DNA of 64,000 nt from Bacteroidales bacterium (GTDB lineage Bacteria > Bacteroidota > Bacteroidia > Bacteroidales > F082). The stretch covers positions 1 to 64,000 of the forward strand of contig JAGYLH010000006.1 of NCBI GenBank assembly GCA_018400955.1, in the 5' to 3' direction. Of the stretch, positions 1-9,479 are shown piece by piece. Below the pieces are notes generated by a model. That model had not been told where the DNA came from. It made no database searches and saw only the letters and a program-made list of their open reading frames with translations. Position 1 is the first letter of the stretch; each line of letters opens with the position of its first letter. The position numbers were made by a program, and so were the translations under genes.

Positions 1-2
1 GG

Positions 3-230
3 GTTTCCAATGCTGATTCGCTCTATGTGAATATCAACGAAGCCATCAAAGTGGTTGCCTCCAACGCCACATCGGCCAATTTTTCAGCGTCCGACCTCAG
101 CAGTGTCTCCACCGGAACAGGTATTATTTCGATTGCCGCTGTGCGCTATACCACAGCTGATTATAGTGGAAAAACCTTCTATTTCCTTACGGAAACAGTA
201 AAACAAAAAACAGTGGAAATAACCAATTAA
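3..230 (+). CDS. C-terminal fragment of an unrecognised protein, cut by the window edge
   Basis: The frame is open from the first bases of the window to a TAA at 228-230, so this is the 3' end of a gene that begins upstream. A GTG at 27 opens the visible frame, but the codons before it are also open, so it is probably not the true start. The roughly 75 visible residues are rich in Ser, Thr, Ala and Val with alternating beta-like stretches, which would suit a secreted or surface beta-rich protein. I recognise no family. A good terminator follows directly. Confidence 0.6.
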   Translation, partial: VSNADSLYVNINEAIKVVASNATSANFSASDLSSVSTGTGIISIAAVRYTTADYSGKTFYFLTETVKQKTVEITN

Positions 231-252
231 GCGATCCTAAAATCTCCACTTA

Positions 253-288
253 GCCTGCACCCTCAAAACGGTGCGGGCTTTTTTGTTT
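253..288 (+). terminator. Rho-independent terminator after the first gene
   Basis: A 9-bp stem (GCCTGCACC pairing with GGTGCGGGC, one G-T pair) encloses a short A-rich loop and is followed by TTTTTTGTTT. It lies about 20 bases after the stop of the partial gene and before the next plus-strand gene. Confidence 0.85.
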
Positions 289-335
289 GGCAAAACATTT
301 GCATGAAAACTACGTTTCATTAGCAAATCTATTTT

Positions 336-1448
336 ATGCAAATCCGCATTTTATTTTTCCTTGTTGCAATGGCCATGAATCTTGGGCTACAAGCCCAGGC
401 ACAACCAAACTGGAAGCAGGTGGACGAAAAAATGCGTCTGCTTCCGCAGCACGAGCTGGGCAGCATCGGCCAGTTAGGGACCTTTGTCAACCACCATTTC
501 GAAACAGATACCGAAAAACTACAGGCCATTTATTACTGGCTGGGCACACAAATCGACTATGATTTAAGAAGCCTGGGACGGCCAACGCAGGACCCAACAA
601 TCGAAATAATCATCCTGCGCACCTTCGACAGGCGCAAAGGGGTGTGCGAAGGTTTTGCCGGCCTGATGGATACATTGTGCAAAATATCAGGGATTCCGGT
701 GCATACCATTCATGGATTTACACGACAGAATGGGCAGGTGGATGCCTTGCCCCATGCCTGGATTGCAGCCAAAATACAGGGGAAGTGGTATCTGTTTGAT
801 CCCACCTTTGCTTCAGGCAGTGTGGTGGGCCGGAAGTATGTGCGGGAATTCGATGATAAGTGGTTTATGGTCAGCCCCGAACGCATGATCGAAACACATA
901 TGCCTTACGATCCCATTTGGCAATTTTTGACAAAGCCTGTCACTTACAAAAGTTTTTCTTCGGGAAAAAATACCGGCCCTTTGTATAATGATTTCTTTGC
1001 TTATGAAGATTCAATCAGCCAGTACCTTGCTGCAACAGAAGAAAATCGCTTGCGGCAGGAGCAGCGTCGCATACTTCTGAATAAATATAAGCATACTGTT
1101 GTGGATTTACGGCTCAACCACCTACAAGAGGTGCTTCGTGTAAAAGCACTCAATGTGCGCATCGACAGCTTTAACAGAGCATCAGCTGCCTTTAACCAGG
1201 CGGCAAGCCTTTACAACAGCTATGCCAACCAACGCAACCAACACCGCCTGGACGACAGGGCAGCGGCACGGCTGGCCAATTTGCTTATTGAAGCCCGGCA
1301 GGAGCTCGAAAACGCCCGCAACAGCCTGAACGAAATTAACAAGCCCCCGCCTGATCTGGGCAGGCACATCCGCGAGCTGAGGCAGTCCATTGATCAGCTT
1401 TCCAATCAAATTGCCATTGAGTTAAGAAATATCGGAAGTAGCAAATAA
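336..1448 (+). CDS. Secreted transglutaminase-like protein
   Basis: This 370-residue protein starts with a clear signal peptide (hydrophobic stretch ending near LQAQAQP), so it should be exported. Residues about 60-170 form a transglutaminase/protease-like core. The three catalytic positions are visible: Cys in RKGVCEGFAGLMDTLC, His in LPHAWIAAK, and Asp in WYLFDPTFASG. The family uses a papain-like Cys-His-Asp triad for peptide cleavage or cross-linking, and the substrate here is unknown. From about residue 220 the protein becomes a long helical, Gln/Asn/Arg/Leu-rich region that probably forms coiled coil. It reads away from the neighbouring minus-strand genes and is preceded by a terminator, so it is probably monocistronic. 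Confidence 0.85.
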   Translation: MQIRILFFLVAMAMNLGLQAQAQPNWKQVDEKMRLLPQHELGSIGQLGTFVNHHFETDTEKLQAIYYWLGTQIDYDLRSLGRPTQDPTIEIIILRTFDRRKGVCEGFAGLMDTLCKISGIPVHTIHGFTRQNGQVDALPHAWIAAKIQGKWYLFDPTFASGSVVGRKYVREFDDKWFMVSPERMIETHMPYDPIWQFLTKPVTYKSFSSGKNTGPLYNDFFAYEDSISQYLAATEENRLRQEQRRILLNKYKHTVVDLRLNHLQEVLRVKALNVRIDSFNRASAAFNQAASLYNSYANQRNQHRLDDRAAARLANLLIEARQELENARNSLNEINKPPPDLGRHIRELRQSIDQLSNQIAIELRNIGSSK

Positions 1449-1450
1449 CC

Positions 1451-1834
1451 TTACTTTTTTCTGAGGCTGTAATGGCTTGTATCATCAAGGTGCAAGGCTT
1501 CCTGCAGAGCGGCATGCAGCATGTCGAGTGGAATATTGTCGATGTTGCTGATCAAGGCGCCTGTCACCTGTTTGCGTCCGCGGGACTGGAGCCAGCCTCC
1601 ATAATCGGACAATTCGCTGCCACGGATAAAAGCCAGTTCAACCTGCCCGTTTTTGAGTGGGTTCAGGTAACAAATCCAGCTTTTACGGTCATAAAAGGGA
1701 ATCTTAAATCGAATTTTGCCATGCACAGCCGGGTAATTCAGGATTTGCCGATGCAGAAACCACAATATTTCGGCCTGTTGGCCTTCAAAATCATCCAAAA
1801 ATGATTCAATATCCTGGTTTTGTGTGAATTTCAT
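1451..1834 (-). CDS. DUF1801 domain protein
   Basis: This 127-residue protein begins MKFTQNQDIESFL and carries the features of the DUF1801 (YdhG-like) family: an N-terminal helical segment, the KIRFKIPFYDRK core, then CYLNPLKNGQVELAFIRG and a basic C-terminus. It is a small soluble single-domain protein of unknown biochemical role. The ATG lies 4 bases beyond the stop of the upstream Fe-S protein gene, so the two are probably co-transcribed. The stop is a TAA two bases beyond the convergent transglutaminase gene. Confidence 0.8.
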   Translation of the reverse strand: MKFTQNQDIESFLDDFEGQQAEILWFLHRQILNYPAVHGKIRFKIPFYDRKSWICYLNPLKNGQVELAFIRGSELSDYGGWLQSRGRKQVTGALISNIDNIPLDMLHAALQEALHLDDTSHYSLRKK

Positions 1835-1837
1835 TTG

Positions 1838-2635
1838 CTACAGCCCCAAGCCCATACTCATCAATTCGGCGATGTCGTAGTTTTTCATGCGCTCTTCCTG
1901 GTTTTTGTATTTGATGCCGTCGGTCATCATCACCATGCAAAAAGGGCAGGCAGTGGCAATTATATCTGCCCCGGTTTCGATGGCTTCTTGATTGCGCTCA
2001 ATAAAACTTCCTTGTCGCCTTTTTCGGCTTCCTTAAACATTTGACCGCCACCGGCACCGCAACAAAGCCCCGAAACTGCGGTTGCGAGGCATTTCCACTT
2101 TGGTGGAAGGGATTTTTCCAAAACGGTGCGTGGGGCCTGGTATTCCTTATTGGCGCGTCCCAGGTAGCAGGGATCGTGAAAAACAATTTTCTTATCGACA
2201 AACTGACCGGCCTGCAACTGTATGTTGTTGTCGGCAATCAGCTTCTCCAAAAATTGGGAGTGGTGCCACACTTCATAGTTTCCGCCATAATCGGGGTATT
2301 CGTTTTTATGGTATTGAAATCGTGCGGACAGCAGGTGACAATTTTCTTTACCTCATAGGCATTCAGGATTTCGATATTCGTCATGGCCTGCATCTGGAAA
2401 AGCATTTCGTTGCCCGCGCGGCGTGCCACATCGCCACTATCCGATTCCTCGGTGCCCAGCACGGCATAATCAATATTAAAATGGGCAAGAATTTTAACAA
2501 ATTCGCGGGTAACCTTTTTATAGCGGTCGTCAAAAGCACCGGCAGAGCCCACCCAAAAAAGCCATTCAGGTTTTTGCCTGCTGCGGCCAGTTCGGCCATT
2601 GTTGGCACTTTGATTTTTAGTTTGTTATCAGTCAT
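1838..2635 (-). pseudogene. HdrB-like CCG-domain Fe-S protein, frameshifted
   Basis: Pieces in three frames join into one heterodisulfide-reductase subunit B-like protein. The N-terminus [16 protein letters not shown] starts at 2635. The first CCG motif ([11 protein letters not shown]) and the second (GLCCGAGGG) bind the catalytic Fe-S centre in this family. The end (TACPFCMVMMTDG to GLGL, TAG at 1838-1840) lies in another frame. Breaks lie near 2570, 2300 and 2000. In the family this subunit works with a membrane-associated dicluster ferredoxin-like protein, which is the next broken gene upstream (4101-5408). All motifs survive, so either the breaks are sequencing indels or the inactivation is very recent. 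Physiological role: electron transfer between a soluble donor and quinone or disulfide, not resolvable here. Confidence 0.8.
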
Positions 2636-2755
2636 TTTTATAATTTTCAATTAAGCTTTTAGGTTTATCATTCGGCAAACGGGTACCAATGCTCACCTGA
2701 TTGATGCGAGAAAAATGTGAATCGCAGGATTTCAACACACTTCAAGGACAAACTA

Positions 2756-3826
2756 CTAAAATTCATTACTTGTATTATCACTCAAATTGTCACTTGCCCC
2801 CGCATTATGCATAGCTTTTGTTAGCATTTGTTTTAATTCTTTTGATGTCGGAACTATCCCTTTGAATTTATCTGGTAATCTATGAGTTAGCTTATATTCT
2901 GATACTCCAATTGGCTTATTGCTTGTTCTCAATGCATATTCAACTTCAATATTATCTTTTATGGGGCAAAGAATTATTCCGATTGATGGATTATCATCTG
3001 TTTGTTTTTCTTGTTCGTCAAGTAGCTCAAGATAGAAATTCATTTTCCCGGTAAACTCCGGTTCAAACTCTACTGTTTTTAATTCGATTGCAACTAAACA
3101 TTTCAAGATTCGGTGATAAAACAACAAGTCAATAAAGTATTCTTTCTGTCTAAGTTTTAACCTATATTGGTTACCAATAAAACTGAACCCATAACCTAAC
3201 TCAAGTAGAAGGTCTCTTATATTTTCAATAAGCCTGTTTTCCAATTCCTTTTCTAAAATTGGTTTTGCAATTCCTAAAAAATCAAGATTGTATTCGCTTT
3301 TTAAAGCTTCGTTCGCTTGTTCCAAAAGATGTTGCGGAAGTGCTTTCTCAAAATTACTTAGTTTTTTGTTAGCTATGTGATATTCGTAAGCATTTACTTT
3401 TATCTGGTTTAGTAATACTGCTCGACTCCAGCCAAGTTGCTCGGTGGCTTGCAAATAATATCTTCGTTCATGGTTGTCTTTCAATTGATGTATTATCAAC
3501 ATGTTTTGCCCCCAGGGGATTCTCATTGCTAAATCCAGAAGTTCAGGTTCATTTCTGTACTCAAGATAAAACTGTCTCATTCTCCAGAGATTCTGAGGGG
3601 AATATCCTTTTGCTCCATCAATTTGCTTATTAATGTCTTTTGACAATGAGTCAACAATAGATTGCCCCCATTGATTCTGCTCCTGGTTTTCAACAATAAT
3701 TCTTCCAATTTCAAAATTCTGACCAATATGAAATTTGTTTAAGGACTTATAAGCCTGATATCTCGCAGAATTAATTGTATTAATTATTTCTTTAAAAAAA
3801 CTATTATATGCTGTTAATTTATTCAT
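2756..3826 (-). CDS. DUF1016 / YhcG-type PDDEXK nuclease
   Basis: The protein has about 356 residues. The N-terminal half (to about residue 160) is the DUF1016 helical domain with GYSPQNLWRMRQFY and IPWGQNMLIIHQL. The C-terminal half is a PDDEXK nuclease-like domain with acidic residues at EYFIDLLFYHR and the ELK of LVAIELKTVEFEPEF. The family includes E. coli YhcG and many solitary or defence-associated nucleases, and its substrate is not settled. I prefer the ATG near 3826 to an upstream TTG two codons earlier. The gene is much richer in A+T than its surroundings and separates two Fe-S subunit genes that are normally adjacent, so it was probably acquired by transfer. Two palindromes lie immediately upstream. 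Confidence 0.85.
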   Translation of the reverse strand: MNKLTAYNSFFKEIINTINSARYQAYKSLNKFHIGQNFEIGRIIVENQEQNQWGQSIVDSLSKDINKQIDGAKGYSPQNLWRMRQFYLEYRNEPELLDLAMRIPWGQNMLIIHQLKDNHERRYYLQATEQLGWSRAVLLNQIKVNAYEYHIANKKLSNFEKALPQHLLEQANEALKSEYNLDFLGIAKPILEKELENRLIENIRDLLLELGYGFSFIGNQYRLKLRQKEYFIDLLFYHRILKCLVAIELKTVEFEPEFTGKMNFYLELLDEQEKQTDDNPSIGIILCPIKDNIEVEYALRTSNKPIGVSEYKLTHRLPDKFKGIVPTSKELKQMLTKAMHNAGASDNLSDNTSNEF

Positions 3827-3844
3827 GCTCAAATTTATTCAAAA

Positions 3845-3903
3845 TCTCTCACAATTGTGAGAGAGATCAATAGTTTTCTAATCTCTCACAACTGTGAGAG
3901 ATT
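3845..3903 (-). promoter_or_regulatory. Twin palindromic operator-like sites upstream of the DUF1016 gene
   Basis: Site 1 (3845-3864) is a perfect 20-bp palindrome, TCTCTCACAATTGTGAGAGA. Site 2 (3880-3903) has the same arms, AATCTCTCACA and TGTGAGAGATT, around a near-symmetric centre. The centres are 37 bp apart and site 1 begins about 20 bp upstream of the ATG. Neither is followed by a T-run, so they look like protein-binding sites rather than terminators. Autoregulation by the DUF1016 protein or by an unlinked repressor is inference. The stretch 3904-4100 to the right holds no intact gene; one frame reads like the end of a small membrane protein. Confidence 0.65.
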
Positions 3904-4100
3904 ATTAATCGTTTATGGAGTTTCCTTTCTGCAAACTGTCCGATAAAGTAAAATGCCCATAAAAAATGATGATTCTTCAAGTAAATCAGTCCGATTAAGA
4001 TCAGGTAAAAATCCTCCAATCAGGAATAATACGGGAATGTCAAATGTTGTTCTTCTCATAAACTATTTCATTTTCAATTAAATGCTAACCAAATACCCCC

Positions 4101-5408
4101 TCAATCACCTTTATTTACAAAAAGATCTTCAGCCCAGTTCATCCTGTCTTGTTGCGAAAACTGCCAGGGGGCACCATTGTTTTCGATATTCGTAAAAGCC
4201 GTATTCAACCCAGCCGGCGCAGCCGATTTTTCGAGCACGAGGTAGCGGCGCATATCCAGAATAATGGCCGGTTGGTTAATATTGACCGGGCATTCCTGCG
4301 CACAGGCGTTGCACATGGTGCAGGCCCACAGCTCTTCTTCGGTGATATAACTTCCCAGCAAAGATTTATTGTCGTTGAATGCAGCGCCCTCTTTCATCAG
4401 TCCGGGGCCTTTTTCCTTCATACGAGCCCGCACGTCCATCATAATTTTGCGTGGTGAGAGCAGTTTGCCCGTAATATTGGCCGGGCAAACGGCGGTGCAA
4501 CGCCCACATTCAGTGCACGAGAGCGCATTCATATAATTGACCCAGTTCACATCCTCCGCATCCGAAACACCAAATTTTGGCGGCGCCTCGGCATTTTCCG
4601 AAAAGGCTGCATTGGGGTCCATCATCAGTTTTACTTCCATTGTGATGCTTTCCATATTGTCCACCTTACCCAAAGGCCCTATTTTGCTGACAAACACATT
4701 GGGAACCGACATAAATACATGAAAATGCTTTGAATAAGGCAGGATGTTGGCAAAAACAAAAATCAGCAGTATATGAAACCACCAGTTGAATTCGTGCCAA
4801 AAATGTACCTGCTGTTGGTCCATTCCGGCAAAAAACGGTGCCAGTTGCTCACTTATAGGATAGGCCCCTGCCAAAGCATGGCCAGGGGTCTGTGTTTCTA
4901 ACACATAAAAGATGTTGAGCCCGAGCAAAGTAATCATCAACAGAAAGATAAACGATAAGGCCAAATTGGCGTCAGCCTTTGAGATGGGTTTCATTTCGGC
5001 CCATAAAAGCGTTTTACCTTTAAAACAGCCGCCTGAAAAGGAATACCAAAATTGAAAATGCAATGATGGCTGCAAAAATATCGCCGGTGGCCATAAAAAA
5101 GGTATAAACAGGCCCCATGAATTGCAAAACACGTTCGGTGCCCAACAACCCATCGAGCACCATTTCGATACTGCTGCATCAGGATGACCATAAACCCCCA
5201 GAAAACCAAGGCATGAAGCAATCCCATGACGGATGCCTGAAGATTTTGGTTTGTCCGATGGCAACAACAAGCGTTTCCCGGATGCGTTCAGGGATTTGGC
5301 CAAGGCTGGTTTTTTGTGAATTTGAAATACTGGAAAATGCGCCACATGGTCAGGCGAAGGCTGCTAAGGTAACTAGCAAAACCAATGAAAATAGTAGTTG
5401 TTTGGTCA
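4101..5408 (-). pseudogene. Membrane-anchored dicluster Fe-S protein (HdrC-like), N-terminal frameshifts
   Basis: The C-terminal two thirds is intact and has two ferredoxin-type cysteine clusters, CTECGRCTAVCP and CTMCNACAQECP, each expected to hold a 4Fe-4S centre. Before them lies a membrane part with hydrophobic segments (LALSFIFLLMITLLGLNIFY, LLIFVFANILPY). The likely start is ATG at 5408 (MTKQLLFSLVLLV). Between about 5050 and 5345 the frame breaks several times: pieces such as MGLLHALVFWGFMVI and VYTFFMATGDIFAA sit in different frames and would form the first membrane helices. In the family this subunit passes electrons between the membrane and the CCG subunit (1838-2635). The two should be consecutive genes, and here a nuclease gene sits between them. 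Confidence 0.8.
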
Positions 5409-5505
5409 TAGTCTGGCAGTTTTTGTTCGATTACAGATGCAAGTTTAAGCAAATCTGCCGACAAATATACAACCTCATCGGCAGATACGATTTACTTTTT
5501 TAGCG

Positions 5506-7668
5506 TCATTCCTTAATCAGGTGGCTGGCTCCGGCAAGTTTGTCCATGACGAACAACACATAGCGTACATCTACAGCAATATTGCGTCCCTGAATTGGGT
5601 CATACATCAAATCGCTCATGGTGGCTTCCCAGCCTCGATCGAAATTTATGCCCGCCAAATGTCCGTCGGCATTCATTACCGGGCTCCCTGAACTGCCACC
5701 GGTAGTATGGTTGGAAGCCACAAAAGCCACACGCATCTTACCATCATCATCCGCATAGTCGCCATAATCGCTGTTTAAAAACAATTGCCTGAGCTTGTTA
5801 TCTACAATATAATCGTAGTTGTTGGGGTCTTCCTTTTCCATGATACCTCCCAGGGTGGTGTAGTAATCATACTCCACTGCATCTGCCGGGCTATACCCTT
5901 CTACCAGGCCATAGCTTGCCCTGAGCGTAAAATTGGCATCCGGATAAAGGTAGCTGCCTTCGTGCATTTCAATAAGCCCAGCCATATAAATCCTTTGCAG
6001 GCTGTCGATGGAGGTTGTCAGGCGCTGCCTTGTTTCTTTAATGCGTGTTTCGTACAATATGCTGATATCATTGGCAGCACTGTAGGCTGGGTCGCGCAAA
6101 AGGCGGCGGGCATGACGCGGTTTGTAACTGCTCAGAAATTCAAGGATTTGATTTTTATTGGTAAACATGCTTTTAGTAAAAAGCGCATCCACAAAGGCTT
6201 CAATATTGCCTCTATACTTCAAATTGATTTCGTTTACAAATGCCGGCCGTAAATCAGGTGGTATATAGTCCAAATACAATTGCAGCAGTTTTTGGGCTAC
6301 CCCCCGATCAATGGGTTCGTGATAGTCTTTAAAAAAACTTTCGGTTCTCTGTTCGTAACGTTTTATCAGGCTTTGAATGTAAGCCTCACTGACGTCTTTT
6401 TCCTGGCTTGCTTCGTACAGAAACCTGAATTGTGAGGCAAAACCAATCAATTCAATAGCCCTTCCGGCTTCATTCATATAATCAGTGGCCAGCGCGTAGG
6501 GCGCAAGAGACGCATAAGATTCTTCAAAAGACGGCAATAGTCCGGCATACAAGGCTTTTCGGTTTTCATCGCCGGCATGGACCCATTCTACAAATGCTGT
6601 TTCCTGGGATGCTTTTTTATTTATGGCATCCAGGCGGCGCACCCCATTGCTTTCGCCAATCATTTTTTTCCATCCATTGGCCACACCGGCATCTTTGGAA
6701 GCGTATTGTATGCGAATCTGCGGGTCGGCTTGCATATATTTGTCAAATACATCCAAACGCTGCTGCCTTAGGCGCACTTTGTGGGGGTTGGTAGCTTCGG
6801 CAATTAATTCAACTGCCTGAGATGGTAAATAAACACTGGTGCGTCCGGGATATCCATATACCAAAGTGAAATCGCCTTCCGAAACACCTTTCAGGGATAT
6901 AGGCAGGTGGTAGGCAGGTTTGTAAGGAATGTTTTCTTCGCTATAATCAGCCGGTTGGTTCTCGGCGTTGGCGTAGATACGGAAAACGGCAAAATCGCCG
7001 GTATGCCGCGGCCACATCCAGTTGTCGGTTGAACCGCCAAATTTCCCAATGCTGTAAGGGGGTGTGCCTACAAGGCGGATGTCGCGGAAGGTTTCGGTGT
7101 AGATAAGGTAGAATTGATTTCCGTTATAAAAAGCCCTGACAATGGCATTGTAGGGACTGTTTTTTTGGGCATTTTTGCTTATACGTTCGCTGTTATTTTT
7201 GATCATGGCATCGCGCTGGGCTTCTGTCATGCCCGGCTCTACACCCTTCAGAATGCTGTCCGTGACCTCTTCCATCTGCTTAAGCAAAGTTATTGTAAGG
7301 CCGGGGTTGGGCAGCTCTTCCTTCAGGTTTGTGGCCCAGAAGCCTTCATCGAGGTAGTTGTTCTCAACAGTGCTGTGATTGCGGATGGAACCAAATCCGC
7401 AATGGTGATTGGTAAAGAGCAAACCCTGATCGGAGACAATGCTGCCGGTGCAGCCGCGGCCAAATAATACAATAGCGTCCTTCATGCTGGATTGGTTGAG
7501 TGCATAAATGTCGTCGGCACTGATCTGCATGCCCATTTCCTGCATTCGGGTTTGGTTGTGTTGTTCAAGCAAAAAGGGGAGCCAAAGGCCTTCGTCGGCC
7601 ATGGAGGTGCTCGATGTAGTTATAATTAGTAGCGATAGAATCGAAAACCAGCAAACAAATCTTCTCAT
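5506..7668 (-). CDS. S46 family dipeptidyl-peptidase, DPP11-like
   Basis: Using the ATG at 7668 (MRRFVCWFSILSLLII, a signal peptide) the protein has 720 residues, the usual length of the family; the open frame extends to 7887 but that extension is implausible. The serine-protease triad is visible: His in GLLFTNHHCGFG, Asp in MWPRHTGDFAVFRIY, Ser in TTGGSSGSPVMNADG. Shortly after the Ser the sequence reads GINFDRGWE. In Porphyromonas gingivalis DPP11 the Arg at this NFDR position gives preference for Asp/Glu at P1, whereas DPP7 has Gly. The enzyme is therefore predicted to release acidic dipeptides from peptides in the periplasm. It lies between cysS and the Fe-S pair on the same strand, with gaps of 100-200 bp. 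Confidence 0.93.
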   Translation of the reverse strand: MRRFVCWFSILSLLIITTSSTSMADEGLWLPFLLEQHNQTRMQEMGMQISADDIYALNQSSMKDAIVLFGRGCTGSIVSDQGLLFTNHHCGFGSIRNHSTVENNYLDEGFWATNLKEELPNPGLTITLLKQMEEVTDSILKGVEPGMTEAQRDAMIKNNSERISKNAQKNSPYNAIVRAFYNGNQFYLIYTETFRDIRLVGTPPYSIGKFGGSTDNWMWPRHTGDFAVFRIYANAENQPADYSEENIPYKPAYHLPISLKGVSEGDFTLVYGYPGRTSVYLPSQAVELIAEATNPHKVRLRQQRLDVFDKYMQADPQIRIQYASKDAGVANGWKKMIGESNGVRRLDAINKKASQETAFVEWVHAGDENRKALYAGLLPSFEESYASLAPYALATDYMNEAGRAIELIGFASQFRFLYEASQEKDVSEAYIQSLIKRYEQRTESFFKDYHEPIDRGVAQKLLQLYLDYIPPDLRPAFVNEINLKYRGNIEAFVDALFTKSMFTNKNQILEFLSSYKPRHARRLLRDPAYSAANDISILYETRIKETRQRLTTSIDSLQRIYMAGLIEMHEGSYLYPDANFTLRASYGLVEGYSPADAVEYDYYTTLGGIMEKEDPNNYDYIVDNKLRQLFLNSDYGDYADDDGKMRVAFVASNHTTGGSSGSPVMNADGHLAGINFDRGWEATMSDLMYDPIQGRNIAVDVRYVLFVMDKLAGASHLIKE

Positions 7669-7845
7669 GGTGAATTTATCAAAATTAAGCTGTAAAGTTA
7701 GTATTTTTAGGGAGGAAAAAGAGGGATGAAAAAACGAAATGAAGTTAAGAAACAGCGGCAAAGGTAAATGGTGGGAAATAAAATAACCCTTATCGTATTT
7801 GTGCCTCCCGAAGGACGAAACCGGTTTATGGGATAAAAATTTTAC

Positions 7846-7874
7846 CTGCCAGGCACACTTAGTACCTGTCAGGC
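7846..7874. repeat. REP-like element at the 3' end of cysS
   Basis: Two copies of a CCTG-n-CAGG core lie 16 bp apart (ACCTGCCAGGC, then ACCTGTCAGGC). The cysS stop codon falls inside the second. The core matches the arms of the palindromes at 48689-48721 and 49082-49120, so this is probably a degenerate member of the same family. Confidence 0.45.
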
Positions 7875-9353
7875 CTTTAATGACCAAACTGTCCCTTCCT
7901 TGCCATCCTTCACCTCAATATTAAGGGAAGTCAGTTTGTCGCGGATTAGGTCGCTAGTGGCATAATCCTTACGTGTGCGGGCATCCTGGCGGAGCTGTAT
8001 AATCGTCTGCATCAATCCGTCAACCAATTGGTGGTCGTTTCCGGCCTCCTCAGAAACAAGCCCCAGAATATCGAAAACAAAACTACGATAAAGCTTTTTG
8101 AGCTGCTCCAGCTCCTCCGCGTTGATTTGGCTATGGCCTTCTTTCACGGAGTTGATGATGCGCACCGCTTCGAACAGGCTGGCGATAGCCACCGGGCTGT
8201 TGAAATCATCATTCATGGCCGCGTAGCAGCCGGCTTCAATCTTGTCGATACCTAATCCAGGGGCATCTTTGGTTGACTGAATCTGGTTCAGGGTTTCAGC
8301 GGCTACTATAAGTTTTTTTAATCCTTTTTCCGCTGCTTGCAGGGCTTCGTTAGAGAAGTCGAGGGTACTGCGGTATTGCGCCTGCAGCATGAAAAAACGG
8401 ATGGTCATGGGGCTGTAAGCTTTCTCAAGAAGCGTGTGGTTTCCGGCGAAAAAGTCATCAAGCGACATGGCATTGCCCAGCGACTTGCCCATCTTTTGCC
8501 CGTTAATGGTAATCATATTGTTGTGCATCCAATAGCGCACGGGTGCTTTGCCATTGGCGATAGTAGATTGCGCAATTTCCGATTCGTGGTGTGGAAACAG
8601 CAAATCCATGCCGCCGCCGTGGATATCAAATTCATCGCCCAAGTATTTACAGCCCATGGCAGAGCATTCCATATGCCAACCCGGAAAACCATCGCCCCAA
8701 GGCGAAGGCCAGCGCATGATGTGCGCCGGTTCAGCCTTTTTCCAGAGGGCAAAATCGGCTGCGTTTTTCTTTTCCAGCTGGCCCGACAATTCGCGGGTGT
8801 TGCTGATCAGGTCTTCCAGTTTGCGACCGGATAAAATGCCATATTGGTGCGATTGGTTGTACTTTTCAACATCAAAATAAACTGAGCCATTTACTTCATA
8901 CGCATAGCCCAGTTCGACAATTTTTTTGATCATTTCGATCTGCTCGATGATATGCCCTGAAGCGTGGGGCTCAATAGATGGGCGCAACACATTCAGGCTG
9001 TCCATATTTTTGTGGTAAGCAACCACATAGTGTTGCACCACCTCCATAGGTTCCAGCTGCTCCAGGCGGGCTTTTTTAGCAATCTTGTCTTCTCCTTCGT
9101 CGGCATCATTTTCCAGGTGGCCCACATCGGTGATATTGCGCACATAGCGCACCTTATAGCCAAGGTGTGTCAGGTAGCGGAAAACCAAATCGAAGGTGAT
9201 GGCCGGGCGGGCATGGCCCAGGTGGGCATCGCCATAAACGGTAGGACCGCAAACATAAAGGCCAATATGAGGTGGTTTGAGGGGTTTAAACAATTCCTTT
9301 TTGCGGCTGAGCGTATTGTAAACGACTAATTTATGTTCGGGAAGGTTTTTCAT
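7869..9353 (-). CDS. cysS: Cysteinyl-tRNA synthetase
   Basis: This 494-residue class I aminoacyl-tRNA synthetase charges tRNA-Cys with cysteine in the cytoplasm. The HIGH motif appears as AHLGHARP at about residue 60 within [12 protein letters not shown], and the KMSKS loop as QKMGKSLGN. Zinc-site elements are present at the first Cys (YVCGPT) and in GWHMECSAM and the HHESEIAQS region. The C-terminal helical domain ([16 protein letters not shown] onward) is complete and the length is normal. It reads divergently from the threonine dehydrogenase gene. Its stop lies in a REP-like repeat. Confidence 0.98.
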   Translation of the reverse strand: MKNLPEHKLVVYNTLSRKKELFKPLKPPHIGLYVCGPTVYGDAHLGHARPAITFDLVFRYLTHLGYKVRYVRNITDVGHLENDADEGEDKIAKKARLEQLEPMEVVQHYVVAYHKNMDSLNVLRPSIEPHASGHIIEQIEMIKKIVELGYAYEVNGSVYFDVEKYNQSHQYGILSGRKLEDLISNTRELSGQLEKKNAADFALWKKAEPAHIMRWPSPWGDGFPGWHMECSAMGCKYLGDEFDIHGGGMDLLFPHHESEIAQSTIANGKAPVRYWMHNNMITINGQKMGKSLGNAMSLDDFFAGNHTLLEKAYSPMTIRFFMLQAQYRSTLDFSNEALQAAEKGLKKLIVAAETLNQIQSTKDAPGLGIDKIEAGCYAAMNDDFNSPVAIASLFEAVRIINSVKEGHSQINAEELEQLKKLYRSFVFDILGLVSEEAGNDHQLVDGLMQTIIQLRQDARTRKDYATSDLIRDKLTSLNIEVKDGKEGTVWSLKA

Positions 9354-9418
9354 ATTCTTAAAAGGGCTGAATTACAGTGCAAAGAAACGAAATTTTCAGG
9401 CTTTCTTCATGTTTCATG

Positions 9419-9447
9419 TTGCAGGATATTTAAACTTCTTATTTTTG
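9419..9447 (+). promoter_or_regulatory. Bacteroidota-type promoter of the threonine dehydrogenase gene
   Basis: TATTTTTG at 9440-9447 fits the TAnnTTTG -7 element, with a TTG at 9419-9421 (-33 element) 18 bp before it. The start codon follows 32 bp downstream, a normal leader length. Confidence 0.6.
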
Positions 9448-9479
9448 CCTTTTATTGTTAACAAATTAACAGAACAAAT

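Noticed and set aside
7669-7887. Upstream extension of the S46 peptidase frame
   Set aside because: The signal peptide starts at the ATG at 7668 and gives the normal 720-residue length. The extension overlaps the cysS end and is not protein-like.
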